NCBI GenBank assembly: GCA_000181795.3
Contig: CM012954.1
Location: forward strand, 17,309,776-17,373,775
Origin: Trichinella spiralis
Lineage: Eukaryota; Nematoda; Enoplea; Trichinellida; Trichinellidae
Length of the DNA: 64,000 nucleotides
Direction: 5' to 3'
Under the pieces are notes generated by a model, which was not told the origin of the DNA, did no database searches, and was given only the letters and a program-made list of their open reading frames with translations. The translations under genes were made by a program, and so were the position numbers. Below are positions 22,790 through 36,065 of this stretch, piece after piece (position 1 is the first letter of the stretch; each line of letters opens with the position of its first letter).

Positions 22790-25129
22790 AAAATTTATTG
22801 AGGAATTTAAAAAAAAAAGAAAAAATCAGTCATTTATTCATTATCTACCAATCTCTCTCTCTCTCTACATGCGAATGGAATACGCATATATTTGCATCTC
22901 TCACCGTTTTTTCTCTTTATTTAAAAATGCCAAAAGTTAATCAATCAATTTCATCACGTAACAGAATTATCGCTCATTTTTTTGTTTGCTTCTTGTTTGT
23001 TTGTTTTTTGTTTGTTCGTTACACAAACAATTATTATAACAATAAGCTTCTTGCATGGAAAATTTATTCTGTTGTTTTCTCTTTTTGTCGTCCTGTATCG
23101 AAAGTTGTTTCAAAAAACTCTTATGGTCTCTGTTGTCAACTGCTGCTACGGCTGTTGGTAGCTGTTTTGTTATTATTTTATTCAAGCCTGTTTATTTTTT
23201 TTTAATATGAAATTATGATTACGTGATTGATTGCTATTTTTTCATCTGTTTTTTCCTATTTGGTTTTTTGTACTTGTTCACATTTCCTCGCAAAAGCTAT
23301 TTGTTGTTCGTTCAAATGCTTCAATCAATGCTGTGCCATTTTTTTAAAAGTATTTTTAATTTGAATATTCTGCTGTTGAACGTTTGTACCTTTTTTTTAT
23401 TCTATGTTCTTTCTTTTTGTGCTGGTTCTTTGATGTTTATCACTTAACTCTGGAAGAGTGTAAATTTGTTGTTCACTTTTGTTAATACAGTGCTTTCCTT
23501 GCATATATACAATTGCTTTTGATCATGTTATTACATTTATTGCACATGCTGTATTTGAAATTTTTTTTTCCATGACACTGCAACACGTTGATGATTTTTA
23601 TTTAACTGCTTTCCAAATTTGAACTTTTTTTTTCATTTTTTCTTGCCTCGGTTTTTGCTTAAATGGAAAAACAGTCACTGCTGCTACTTTATTATTATTA
23701 TTATTGTTGTTGTTATTATTTATGATGATTTTTCACTTTTAGAGACTAGACTATTTTTTTTTCTTCTGCATCTTCGAAAGTACTTTATAAAATAAGTTTT
23801 TGCTGTGTAATAATGTGCTTTTTTTCAACTGTTTCGGTTGACAAACAATAAATAAATAAAACACTGGGTCCTGATTTGTTGACATTTCAGTTATAATTTT
23901 GAAAGAAGTATTGCCAATTTGTCTGCGTAAATATGTTGGACATACAACAACAATATTGTTCTGTAAAATATATATTGAAAAGTGACCAGTGAAAAAAATA
24001 TGTTAAATTTGAATAGCAGCGTAAATTTTGTGATGTAATTTTTTTGTAATTTGTAAATTTTTTGCTAATTTTGTAAATTCGCATTATTTGAAATCTGCAA
24101 TTGTTCACTGTCATATTTTAAAATGTAGTATATTATTGATTTTCTCAATATTTTACAATAAATGCACTGTTTTCTATTAGAAATTCTGTCCTTAACGTCT
24201 ATCTAGTGTAAAACTGTAAACATAAGATAACTGTACTAAAATGAAATGTAAATAAAATTGCAATAAAACCACTGGTCAGATTGTAACAAATTGTCCGTAT
24301 TTTTCAAAAAAAGCGTAAAGTTTCTCTAAAAGTCAATCATGAAAAATGTAATTGATTTTATCAGCATTTGCTGCCCTCAGTGAGTCAATGTATCATATTT
24401 TCATAACAGTCTCATATATTGCACTTTATATTATTATAGCAAAATTTCGCTGAAATGAACAAGCAAAAACCAGAAAAATTAAAATTATATGAAAGTAATT
24501 TGTAGCATTCATTATATGACAAAAGTAAGCCACAATTCGGCAACAACAAACAGTAAACGTTGCATAAATTTATCTCAAAGCCCATATACAGTACTACGTT
24601 TAGATATAAAGGTTCAAATAAAAAAATGTTTGCAAAAAACATTTCAAAATTTTAATTTTAATTTTTGCTTCAGTATACCGTCTGTTAAAAATATATTTAC
24701 AAGATTAATTCAACTTAATTAATGAATTTTGTTGTTTAAGATTAAGACTACGAATTTCATTGTAAAAATAAATTTAAAAGTATATTAATAACATAAAAAA
24801 TGATTTAAATTGTAAAAAAAAGTCCTTTTTAAATTGTACATGGAATTACTCATAAATATGAAATGAGCGTTAATTACTTTTTTGATAATCGCAGTCGTTT
24901 AAAAAATAACTGAACTAAAAATAATGCTAAAAAATAAATCTTATAATGTTAAAAGATAACTAATTTGATCATTTATTTAATATAAAATATTAAAACAACC
25001 TCAAAAAATTTGAAGTTGCGAAATGTAAAAAAATACAGTACTGAATGTCATTACTACCTGCGTTATATATAATTAAATGTATTGTTGAGTTGACGTTGGT
25101 AGTAGTAGTTTGCCTTAACTGTTTGAACC
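22790..25129. other. 3' region of the PTK7-type gene and upstream region of the MTA gene
   Basis: About 2.3 kb, T-rich on the + strand, with AATAAA-type signals near 23848-23862 and 24252-24268 that could end the receptor transcript. Open frames here are low-complexity Phe/Leu runs. The MTA gene promoter should lie near the 3' edge. I see no other gene. Confidence 0.45.
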
Positions 25130-28100
25130 ATGACTACAAAAATGACGCCAGCTAACATGTATCGCGTCGGAGGTGAGCAGTTTTTACGTGTGAAAATAAG
25201 TTATAGAGTTAAAAAAGGCTGAATTGCGGTGCTTTATTATAGACTACGTTTACTTTGAAGCGCACTCCGGCGCCCCGTTGCACATTCGACGAATTGACGA
25301 ACTCAGCAAAGTAACACGACCGTGGATGAATTTTAGTGTTTTAAACTTTTTACCATTATGTTTTTTTAATTTTTAGACGCCTGCTGGAAATGTGGAAGCT
25401 CGAGTTCTTGTTTATTGTAGACGTCGGGATTTGCCGGAAAAATTGCTTCGTTCGCTGACTATGTGCAGTCAGAATAGTGGTATGTCCATTTTGACAAATA
25501 TATTTTCAGCCAGAAATTAATTTACAACTTTTATTTTTTAAATGCTTCATGACTTATTTATTTTTAAGCGTTTAAAAAGTATGAATTATGTTTTTCAACT
25601 TTATTTTTTATTTCGTTCATTATATTTTAGCTTTGCATTGTTGTCTTGATCTCGTGTTATTGTTATGTATTTGTTTTTTTTAAATAATTTTGCTAATTGA
25701 TTTATGGTAAAATTCTCTCTCAGTTTTAAATATTATTATTATAGATTAATTTTTTTATTGTTTTTATTTAAGCAAAACAGAGTTCTAAAAGTGCTGATAT
25801 TGGACAACCGCAAGAGATTGATACCACTACTGCTGCTGCTAGCACTGATAGTGCTGCGGTTGATATTACTACTGATACTGCTGCTACTGTTTCTACTGTT
25901 GCTGATGCAGCTGAACCTGTGAATGTCGAAGCTGAAGGGAAAGAAGGAGAATTGATGACGGTCGAATTAAATCCAGCAACAACCGACGCCAATGTTACTT
26001 CTACTTTGGATACAGGCGTTGCAGAAACCGCCACTGAAGAACTGAAGAAGGAACCAATTCCCGATGTACCGATTGCGGCTATTGCTGGTCAGGATATTCT
26101 CAGTGATGAAGAAAAGCACATGCTTGTTCATCGAGAATTATTTTTGACTAGACAATTTGAAACACTTCCTGCGACGCACATCCGCGGCAAATGTACGGTT
26201 TCTTTGCTCAGCGAAGTTGAAAACGCGCACACATACTTAAATAAAGAAGTACGTTTGTCATTTCAAATTATAGTTCATTTTTCTCATTATTCTTCTTTTG
26301 AACTGTCGAAATGTATTAACAGAAGTATCTCGCAAACACATATTTCAGAAGTGAATTTATTAAATGAATTTGTTCATAGGTAAATGAATGAATTAATGAA
26401 TTATAATGAAAGTAGTTTCAGAGAGTAATTCAAATTATTGTTTTATCAATTGTAGTGTTTGCTTAGTTGGTATGCTTAGTAGTAGGTATAAATTAATTGG
26501 TGTTGATAAGATGTCTGCGTGTTGTTGTGCATGATTTTTCGACTAATAATGGTTGAATGATTGAAAATTTTTAGGATGCATTTTATTATTCGCTGATTTA
26601 CGATTCACAGCACAAAACTGTCCTAGCAGACAAGGGTGAAATTCGGGTTGGTCCTGAATTTCAAGCTGATGTTCCCGATAAAATGGACGACAATGACAAT
26701 ATGGCCGATGAGCCTGAACGTGAAGTGTTGTTGTACAATGGACTTAATGGGCTGTCGGATGCTCAAATTGATCAGTATTTGGTGGTCGCCAAAGCCGTGG
26801 GAACGTTCGCCCGTGCGGTGGACATCAGCAGCACTGTGAAGATACCGAATTTGCATATGAGCGCCGCTGCTGCTTCGCGCGACGTTACGACGATGCAAGC
26901 GTTGAGCATACTGCACAAGGCGAACTATGACATTGGCAAGGCAGTGTGTATGATGGTACCTCCGGCGAATCGTGATTCGTCGTCATTCATCGATGAAAAC
27001 GGGACCGGCATGAATACAATCAGCGTTGGAGGGCCTCTGATTAGCCGTGACCAGTTGGAAGAGTGGTCTGCATCGGAAGCGAATTTATTTGAAGAAGCTT
27101 TGGAAAAATATGGAAAAGATTTTTCTGACATTCGCCATGATTTTGTATATTACTTTTTTAAAATTGCTTTTATAGTTGTTTATAAAATTGTTTTTCTTAG
27201 CTTCCGTGGAAACAATTGTCCGATATTATTGAATATTATTACATGTACAAAACTACGGATCGTTATGTGCAGCAAAGACGCGCCAAAGCGGCTGAAGCGG
27301 AAACTCGATTGAAGCAAGTTTACATACCTGCGTATACAAAAGTCAGTCCAAATGTGATTGCCACATCCGCAGGCTCGCAGCCATCGTTTACTTGTGAAAG
27401 CTGTGAAAGTAAACGTTTTCTTTCGGCTAAATTCTCGATCACATTCTTATAAATTTAATCATATACTATTTTGTTTTAATTTCTTTTAAGCCCAGAGATC
27501 CGAACAATGGTACGCGTGGGGTCCGCCTGCTGTGTCGCAGATGAGACTTTGCAAAGATTGTTGGTCTTACTGGAAACGATACGGTGGACTGAAACGCAAG
27601 CATCAATTTGGTATTATTCTTCGGAATGATAGTTTAATTTTTTAGCACTAATAAAAAATATGGCATACATATGTTTTACTTTGTATTTAATAGAAATTTT
27701 TGACAAAGAATTTGCAGTGGATACTTCAGACTCTAATGTGCGTGATAGCCAAGGTGAATATTTTCAGATATTTGTTTTTGTACTCTTGTATTATAGATCG
27801 ATTGGAGTTTTATATATATATACATTGAAAACATCATTTCCTCCTCCTATGAAGCAGTTTTTAATTATTTTACTATTATTTTTCAGATGCTACAGGCGAA
27901 GGTGGACGTCAAATGCGTTGCGCAGTTGTAAACTGTAATCGTAGTTTTGCGAATATACAACTGCTCAATCAGCACTTGCGTCGTGATCACAGTGTTGGTT
28001 ATTCAACGTCTGCCAACGGTCTCGGTCATGTACCGAATTCGGCTGGCATCAGACTTATCAGCGGCGCCCATTCGACCAAGGTGCCCGTTAGTCAGCCACG

Positions 28101-29907
28101 ACCACGCACATCGATTTATATGCAGACATCGTTGTGGTGTCGTGTTGCCAGACGTATGGCACCGAAAAATTTGTTCAACATTCGCCATTTTGCTCGTCAT
28201 CCATGCGAACCGATTAATGCTAATGCAATTGCTGTAATCATAACAATTATTATTATTATTATTATTATTATTAGAATTGAATTTGTATATATATATTTTT
28301 TTAATTTCATTTATTACAGGCAAATTGTCAAGCGCAACATCTGACCAAAGTTCAGCTAGTGGCAGCGCAGTTGATTCACAGTTCGCAGTTGTTGGCCTCA
28401 AAACGTTAGTGTGATGTTTTGTCTGCTTGATAACGCCTTGTAGCTTCTTTCGTGTGTGCGTGTTCAGTTTCTGTTTTTGTAGCGTGTGCTGTTAAGGTTT
28501 TCTTATTTTTTTATTTTTACCATAACAACTGTTATTTGCGTGTGTGATGATGATGCTGATGCTGATGCTGATATTGCTGCTGATGAGCATAGTAGTAATA
28601 ATAATAATAATAATAATAGTGTAATAATGATCGTATTTCTTCCATAACCTATCAACAACCAACCGATTTTGCTTTATTTTGTAACATATGATAATTTTCA
28701 ACATTATGTACAATATGTTTATGTTATATTCAGTCGTGGAGTCGTGGAAACTTGGTGATGCGTGCAGTAAATTAAAAATGGCATTGTTTAATTCCTTTTT
28801 TCTTTTGTTGTTCAGCCTTGCAATGGGAAGTTGTTTTAAATTTTGTTATTAGCTGTGTGTTTTGCATAAATCATACGCTACTTTAGATTTTGTTTGTATT
28901 TGAAATGCAACTGTTTTTCTTTGGGAAAAACATCAGAGCATGTTGCAACTAACCTATCTTTTTGGCTGTTTGTTTATTTATTTATCTATATGTATACTTA
29001 AACAAAAATGTGTATGTAAATTTTTTTATACATGTAATATTGTGCTTAATAACCACTTGGTTGAGTTCACCACACGTGAACAATTTCAGGATCGTAGTTG
29101 ACAAATTGCTTGTGCTTTGGTCATGTATTTATTTATTAATTAGTGGGATTTTTTTTGCAATAGTCTTTTTAAAATGTTTGAAGAAAAAGAATGTTTGATG
29201 TTTGTAACGCGTTGCGCTTGTGCTTGTGTTTAATGCGACTGAATATTGTTTTTAAATATGAAGAATTATTATTCATTTCAGCCCCTCGGTCGGTGACGCC
29301 TGCCGCGCAAAGGGGCAAGAATCGTCATAGATATGCCGAACAGAAGCCTGTCAAGCGCAACATTGGAGTGGAAATTTTAGCACATGCAACAGTAATAAAT
29401 AAATAAATATATATAATATATACATGAATATTGACATGCATTTTTATATGCATGCACAGATTTAGTGTGCACAGATTTACTGTGCATTTGATTGAAATAA
29501 TTTTTAGAATGGTCGACATGCACTGATCAGTTATGCTCAGTGGGTGAACGAATCGATCGATTGTTATCTTTATCCCAAAGGTTTGGTTAAGTAAGCTTTT
29601 GAAAAAGTGATTATAGTAAACGCATAATTCATACATATAATTGTTATTAAGTTGTAGTTAGATGTGATTTATTATTAGTAGTAGTAGTAACAGTATACAG
29701 TAGTGACAGTTTTACTGCTGATTTGCTTTTATTATTTTGTAAATTAATTATTGCGTTATGCTGTACAGGGAAGCGAGAAAATTGGCTTTGACACCACCGT
29801 TCTATCGATATTTGGCTCGCAATCCATTCAGGGTTTTGGAAAACGCGTTGATCATTTTGCAACAAACTTTCATGATGGTTGAGCCAGCGGAAAGTGTATC
29901 TCAATAA
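25130..29907 (+). CDS. lin-40: MTA-family NuRD corepressor subunit (BAH-ELM2-SANT-GATA)
   Basis: Thirteen exons: 25130-25172, 25243-25310, 25377-25479, 25773-26248, 26575-27144, 27201-27408, 27491-27610, 27694-27753, 27887-28233, 28320-28404, 29282-29391, 29508-29590, 29769-29907; 2412 bases, 803 residues. Domains in order: BAH, starting MYRVGDYVYFE (about 10-225, with a low-complexity Thr/Ala insert near 75-120 between [10 protein letters not shown] and [11 protein letters not shown]); ELM2 around [12 protein letters not shown] (251 on); SANT with [20 protein letters not shown] (about 391-447); GATA-type zinc finger CESC...CKDC (about 484-514); a C2H2 finger CAVVNC with HLRRDH (about 558-580); and the MTA motif [11 protein letters not shown] followed by [13 protein letters not shown]. 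Family knowledge: MTA proteins scaffold HDAC1/2 in the nuclear NuRD complex; C. elegans homologues are lin-40/egr-1 and egl-27. An AATAAA (29903-29908) overlaps the stop codon TAA 29905-29907. The intron 28405-29281 is long and holds small repeats. Confidence 0.93.
28240..28273. repeat. (ATT)n microsatellite in an intron
   Basis: About ten ATT units inside the intron following the RHFARHP exon of the MTA gene. Similar short AAT/GATGCT runs lie at 28545-28620. Confidence 0.85.
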
Positions 29908-30792
29908 AATGAATAATACCTTGTCAACTTTTTCAAGATTTTTCATGAAAATATTTACATTATAACATAAATGTGTGTTTGTGTTTGTGTGTGTGTTTTT
30001 CAGTTTTATTTTCTTCACTTCCACAATCTTTACCCATTTATTATTTGTTTGTTGACCATTATTTTTCAAATCACGGGATGTTTAATATTTATTTTTACAG
30101 TACATGCTGTGTAAAAATTAATTTCAGCATTTTAAAGTATGTTTACGAATGTTCTTCACATTTAACAGTATTGTCGAGCAGATTTAGTTTTTTTTCCAGT
30201 GTATCATCTAATAGTTTTTGAACAATTGTACTGTAGTAATGAAATGCATGCAGAAAGTGTTGATGAAAAATGATCGCACTCTATGTGAAATTGTTATTAC
30301 CCTTTTGAACTTCTGTCAATTTGAATGAAATGAAATTCATATTGTACAGTATGCTACGTGAACATTTTTTTGAACTTGAAAATACATTTTATATACAGTA
30401 TATGATTTATCGTAAATAAAATTTGCTTTTGAAAGTTTTTTGTTGCACAAAATCATCTTTTTAACATAATTAAATGGTAAAAATAAAGTTCGATGTAAAA
30501 AATATATATTAAACAAAATTAGTGTAATTAAATTGCAACTCGAACGTTGCGTGCGTACTACTTTATTGTTCACGTTTTGAATTGTTGTTGCAATTAACAT
30601 TTGGCGAATCTCATTCTTATTTTTCATAATTTGTTACAATATAATTTAAATTGAATTATTTTAAAATCAAAATAACTTCTACTTTTTGCGTTGTGATTTT
30701 GATATGCTTGAAGAGCAACAGATTTAATATTTTGCGTCATTCAGTAGAAAACGAGTCAGTCAGTTGTGTTTCAGTCGGTGGTGGTGGTGGCA
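29908..30792. other. Intergenic region between the MTA gene and CIAO2B
   Basis: AT-rich sequence. It begins with the AATAAA that overlaps the MTA stop codon, so the MTA 3' UTR may be very short. A GTGTTT/GTGT run lies at 29971-29998. A GC-rich patch starts at about 30740, just before the CIAO2B start. No other gene seen. Confidence 0.4.
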
Positions 30793-31272
30793 ATGCTTCA
30801 ACGCAGGTTGGACAATGCAGCTCCCACTGTTTACGAGAAGAAAAATGCTCGTCGTGGATCAAGCGAACAACAGCAGCAGATGGATTTCAATGTTCACGAT
30901 CCGATTGATGAGATGGAAATTTTCGACCTGATCCGCGACATCAAAGATCCTGAGCATCCGTTCACATTGGAAGAGTTGAATGTTGTTTCGTTGGAAAATA
31001 TCGAAGTTGAAGACAAAGGCGTAAGTCAAGTTGTGGTCCACTTCACGCCGACACTACCCCACTGTTCGTTGGCGGTGATCATCGGTTTGTGCATTCGAGC
31101 GAAATTGGCACGTTCACTTCCAAGGCGTTTCAAAATTGACGTCCGACTGACTCCCGGTAGCCACGACCACGCTGAGCAAATGAGCAAGCAGTTGTGTGAC
31201 AAAGAAAGAGTCGCAGCCGCTCTGGAACGTTCTGAAATATTCCAATCGGTCATCGCATGCCTTTATAATTGA
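30793..31272 (+). CDS. ciao2b: CIAO2B/MIP18, cytosolic Fe-S targeting factor
   Basis: An intronless frame of 159 residues. Diagnostic motifs: EIFDLIRDIKDPEHPFTLEE, LNVVSLENIEV, HFTPTLPHCSLAVIIGL with the conserved Cys, LARSLPRRFKIDVRLTPGSH, and QLCDKERVAAALE. These are the DUF59/MIP18 core. Family knowledge: CIAO2B with CIAO1 and MMS19 delivers [4Fe-4S] clusters to cytosolic and nuclear proteins such as DNA polymerases and helicases. The ATG at 30793 gives MLQRRLDNAAPTVYEKK, aligning with the NANPxIY segment of the family. An earlier in-frame ATG at 30766 would add nine hydrophobic residues (MFQSVVVVA) and looks less likely. A lack of introns is unusual for this window; retroposition is possible but the coding sequence is intact. 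Confidence 0.93.
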   Translation: MLQRRLDNAAPTVYEKKNARRGSSEQQQQMDFNVHDPIDEMEIFDLIRDIKDPEHPFTLEELNVVSLENIEVEDKGVSQVVVHFTPTLPHCSLAVIIGLCIRAKLARSLPRRFKIDVRLTPGSHDHAEQMSKQLCDKERVAAALERSEIFQSVIACLYN

Positions 31273-34200
31273 ATTGTTAATTAATTTTTTTCGATCAATT
31301 GAAAAAATTGAAACAAAATTGTAAAATAATGTCAAAAAAAACAATGTTGATTTTTCCACATTGTTTGATTCGGTTTATAATCGTTTTAATTTCTTTTGTT
31401 CAAAAGAAAAACCGATCGATTGACGACGACAATTCATTTTCTCACCAATCAATCCGAATCAAATTGGAATCAGTTGACATGAGATTGAAATCAACGTTTA
31501 TAAATTTAATATTTATAAAAATTTAAGATTTTCATCTTTATTATGTGAAAAAAAATTTTTTCTTTTTAAAAAAAGACATCGCGTTTGAGTAAAATAAAGG
31601 AATTCATCGGATGTTCCACGTTTCACGTTGGACCATAATTTGATGTTCAGGTACATGATTTGTTAGAAATTGGATAATTCGATTGGTTGTTGATCAAATT
31701 TGTCTCAAACGTTTAATTTTTTGCTGTTGCTGTTACGGTGATATTGGTTGAAGGGTAAAAGTTGAATTGAATTGTGAATGTTCTTTGACCAAGCAGACGG
31801 CGATGATGCAGACAGATACTGAGGCTGTGGAACAACCATCGTGCAACAGCAGATGGCTAAATGCACCGAATGCCCAGTAAAAAAGCTCGGGGGCGAAAAT
31901 TCCGACCGTTCTAGCAAGACACCAGTTTTCGGTGCATTTTTGCAAGGTCGCCTGCCAAAACATCGTCAGCATCTTGTTGTCATTGATGATGATTCATTCA
32001 TCCATAATTATATTTTTCCACCACTCACTTGTCAGTCGTTTCCCCTTCGGTCTGCATTTGCATATTGTTCGTTGGTCAGTTAATTTTGTACACGTTCCCA
32101 GCGCAGAATATGAATGAATCGATTTTCACCTCAAAGCAAAGCCGGTTCCGGTGGCCATTCTCAAGCCGTGTTTGCTTTTGATTCTAGCTCTTTTCAACCG
32201 CTCGCTTGCCGGATGTGATCAATTGGCCAGCTTTGAAAGTTTTCAGCATTCTCAATTTAGGTACGTTCAAAATCAGCCATCCTGTATGTAATCTGATCTA
32301 TACAACTTTCTGCATAATCAATCATAAAAAAATTTTATCTAAAATTATATACATTTTTTCATTATCATTTGCAATTCATCATCAAGAATTCCTTGTAATT
32401 CAATAGGAAAAGCTGTTTTTTTTTGTTTTTTCAACATTTGTAAAATCCATTTTCTCTCAAAACTTACATTAGACGGGATAAAATTTTCAAATTTGCATTC
32501 ATTTGATTTCATTCATAAAATTGATTCATCAATTTTTAACAATTCTTTGCCAAAAGGTGCGTGAAAATTCTAGTCGAATATTTGTCACGATTTTCTTAAA
32601 TAACTTAAACACGCTTTGCATGAGATGATGATGATAATGGTTTTATTTGATCAGTGAATAATAAATAATCTCTTTCTCTTTCTCTCTCTCTCTTTCTCTG
32701 TTTTGTTCTCTGTCTTTGATCGTTTCACTCTTCATATCATTTTCTTTCCAGTTTAAACTTTTACCTGTCACTTCTCTCATCTACCTCCGCCACAACTTTC
32801 AATGCTTATATCTGCTTGGATCTTCTCAGCTTTATTCATTCGAAGAAAGCTTGCACATGTTTCGATTTTGCAAATTGACGTTGAAACATTTCACGAAATT
32901 TAATTTCTTCCTTTTCTTCTTTTTCCCTTCCATTTTAACAGCTTGTTTTATTGGAGCTTCCTTTCTTCAGCTTGGTAGCTGTCTGTTCAAAAATTCAGTG
33001 TTGTTGACTATAGAATAAATTTTGCATAATAAACAAACGATGCAGTCTAAGGTCACCGACGGCTGTGAGAGATCGTTTCTGATCGACGTTGATGAATGAA
33101 TTGACAATTTTTCTGTGATGATGTCAATTTCCGACTGCTGGCTTTATCGAACAACAGACACTCTATTAATGCGAATGTGATTAATTATCGTATTCATCGA
33201 TTCAGTCAATCCACGCCCCCCCCCCCTTGCCTTTTATTCTTCAAGTCTGTCAGCTCAGCTTGGCCATTTTTAATTTCGGATACACCAATTGTTTGTTTGT
33301 ACATGTGGTGTGGTATAAGGTCGGTTGGTTCGTCAGTTGTGTTGCTTTCGTTTGCTTGCTGTTTGTGCTTTGTTCGCAATTTCACACCACCAATTAAATA
33401 AATTCTACTCATAGCATGACAAACGTTTTAATGCTTGACTAACCAACAATTTACCTCAGGTAAAATATATTGATTCGTTTTTGTTTGAAATGCAAAAAAA
33501 CATTATGCAATATACAAAATAGAATAGAATAAAAAGTTTTTTTCTTTTAAATTAAGATGATCAGACAAAAGTTGCAAATCAATAGCGAAGAGTTTGTTGC
33601 ATTTGCGTGAGAAATATTTTTTTTTGTTTAATTTCAAAATTGAATGAAGTAATTTCATTGTGTAGTTGAAAATAACGTTCAGTGGTATTTGTTGTAACTT
33701 TTAACTTCAGTGTGATGCAGTTCGAATAAATTGTTTAACCTATTTATAAAATGTTACTCAACATTTGAATAAAAATCTCTCCCGTTGTATAATTTCTCAC
33801 AAGATGCGACAGTTTGCAAAACATCTAATGTTTACTTTCTGATTCAACTAAAACCAATTTAAGAAGAATCACTTATATGACAACTCATATGACTCATCAC
33901 AGTATTGTATTCTTAATTTTTTTACATGATGTTCAATTTTTATTTTGTTTATTTTTTAACGGAACAATTTGTAGGCCAACTTTTTGATAATTATGTACTA
34001 ATTCAGTACAGTAATTTAAATTCTCTACTGTATGCTTTGCGATTGATCTGTGAAATGAAGTGGTATTTAATAAAGTTTGCTTTCATTATAAAATCGATTT
34101 GTAAACTAATGCCGGTTGTTATAAATCAAAAAATTGTTTTTTATTCACCGTGAGAAAATAATTCGTAGCACATTCATTATGCACATCTCTGAGAGTTGAT

Positions 34201-34730
34201 CAATTGTATTTTGAATATTTTACCAAAATATGCGTACATTCGTCCGTGTGTATATATTTGCCGTTTTTGCATGTCAAATTGAATTTGCAAATTTTGTAAA
34301 CTAAGCTCAAATGTATGATATTATTTCAATGATAATCCAATTTCGTCAGTTTATTTGTTTGATTTTATTGCTTTTCAGTCTGTTGTGCTTATTATATGTA
34401 TGTGTAAGTGGTATTTTTCTGCGTCACATGGCAAACATAGATGAACAATCTATGAAATTGAGTGCATTATTTATTTTGCATATTATTAATGCAAAGTTAA
34501 TCAGTTTTTTTGTATATGGAATATGGTAAGTTCAATGTTTTTCAATTATTCGAGATTTGCCGAAGAAAAGTCAGTTCATGTCATAAGTTTTAAGTAGGTT
34601 TTTTTTCGAATATTTTTTTTGAATACCAATTTTCTTGATTAGATAATGGTGAAAAAATTATTTTTGCTTTTCGAATGATTTTACGTTGAATATTTTTGAC
34701 ATTTTTGCAAAATGTCAGCAGTAGGTGAAC

Positions 34731-34862
34731 AGATTTTGTGCATGAATTATTTGAACGTGTTCGAACATGTTTGACAACGAATGGAACAGATGTTGATTAT
34801 CTTGTAAGATCTGTTGAGAAATTTTTGCAACGCCTTTGTTATAATAGTTTCAGCGATCCATT
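34731..34862 (+). CDS. Possible upstream exon, helical (unproven)
   Basis: An open frame follows a plausible acceptor (GTGAACAG, ending 34730) and reads FVHELFERVRTCL, NGTDVDYLVRSVEKFLQRL. It looks helical and protein-like rather than AT-noise, and could be an alternative 5' exon of the spectrin-like KASH gene downstream. Possible donors are GTAAGA at 34804 and GTTTCA at 34847, but neither joins the next candidate exon or 36066 in a frame I can verify. Treat as a hint only. Confidence 0.2.
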
Positions 34863-35080
34863 TGAGAATCAATCAACGAAACGATGTTCATCATCATCAT
34901 CAGATATATATATATATATATATATATATTGTAGCCCAGAGGAGAATTTTCCTAGCCGCGCTTGCTGATAATAGCTCATGCAATCGAACAACAACAACAA
35001 CAGCTTGAAACATTTTCTCATTCGCATTATTGAACAGCCTCAACTGCTTGGTTGTTTTTTTGTTTAGACTAGTTGTAGAA

Positions 35081-35366
35081 GGGGTGGTTTTACTCGGTCC
35101 CGCTTTTCTCTCATTGGTCTTTGCCCACGCTATTTTATTAGACCGTCAAATCTTTGTTGTATTGGTTTTCATTTTATTTGGCCGTGAAGTCTTTGTCGTA
35201 ATGGTTTTCTTTGTCTAATTCCTCAGTGAAGTCTTTGTCGCATTGGTTTTTTTGTCTAATTGCTCATTGATTCAAACTCTTCAGTTGTGATTAAGATTTG
35301 ACGGTCCAATAAAATAGCGTGGGTAATGACCAATGAGAGAAAAGCGGGACCGAGTAGTGCCAAACC
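35081..35366. mobile_element. Nonautonomous long-TIR transposon (MULE-like MITE), copy 1
   Basis: A 286-bp element with inverted ends of about 80 bases: GGGGTGGTTTTACTCGGTCC at the left, and CGAGTAGTGCCAAACC at the right, with near-perfect complementarity from ACTCGGTCCCGC inward to ACGGTC. It is flanked by a direct repeat GTTGTAGAA (35072-35080 and 35367-35375). Nine-base target duplications with long TIRs are the hallmark of Mutator-like elements. It encodes no transposase. A second copy in the opposite orientation lies at 49581-49867. The centre contains short tandem-like units around CATTGGTTTT and TTTGTCTAATT. Confidence 0.85.
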
Positions 35367-36065
35367 GTTGTAGAAGTTGTTAAGCAATACAGAAGCAGTG
35401 TTGAATGTTTTTTTTCTTTTTAATTTATTTATATTTTCAATTTGATACATATTGATTTGTCCCGCTTTACTAGCAGTTGCATTGTTTGCAACGGAAAATG
35501 ATGCGCTGTGCAATTTTTTATTGCCGATTGAATGTGATTGATTGATTGGTAGATGTCATATTTAGAAAGTGCTTCTTATACTTTGTGCTGTTTGTAATTT
35601 TTAAAATTTCGCAAATTTGAAATTTTAAAGTGATTAATTTGTTCATTATATTCCTTGGGAAAAAGTATAATTTTCTTCTCCAGGAAAGTTTACGATCATG
35701 ACCAATCAGTCGGTCAGTCTGCTGTTCCTGGCAGGCGGTCTGCAGTTGTAGGTTGACGTTTTTGCAAACTGGTTACAAAATTGTTGCTTACTTATATATT
35801 TTAAGTGTTCATTCATTCATTCATTCATTTACGTTCTCCTGTTATTAGTCAGATTTAATTTAATATATGTAACGCGACAACTTTCTTTATCTTTGCATTT
35901 TCGACTTGTTTGCGCTTTCTTTTTTTTTTTAATATTCAGTTAATCTGATTAGTATAAGCATCAACAGTCAAGTTTTAATTAAACAAGACATCGTTGATTT
36001 CTTGTTTAATTAAAACAATATAATTAATTAAATAAATACATATTTGTACTTTCAAGGACTGCGGC

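Larger units (their letters stand above)
31273..36065. other. Large intergenic/5' region before the KASH gene
   Basis: About 4.8 kb with no secure gene, apart from the inverted-repeat element at 35081-35366. Features seen: a CT-rich tract 32670-32700, a C run at 33217-33227, an (AT)n tract 34905-34929, an ATTC tandem near 35811-35830. Possible 5' exons of the KASH gene occur at about 34731-34862 (VHELFERVRTCL...) and 35684-35750 (open in one frame after CTCCAG), but phases do not join cleanly, so I do not include them. Confidence 0.4.

Noticed and set aside
32113-32272. Hydrophobic signal-like frame ending at a GTACGT donor (32113-32272)
   Set aside because: No ATG in frame before a stop, and no downstream exon joins it with a consistent phase.
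35030-35513. Open frames with GPAFLSLV and similar text at 35.0-35.5 kb and 49.7-50.0 kb
   Set aside because: They are translations of the MULE-like inverted repeats and appear on both strands.
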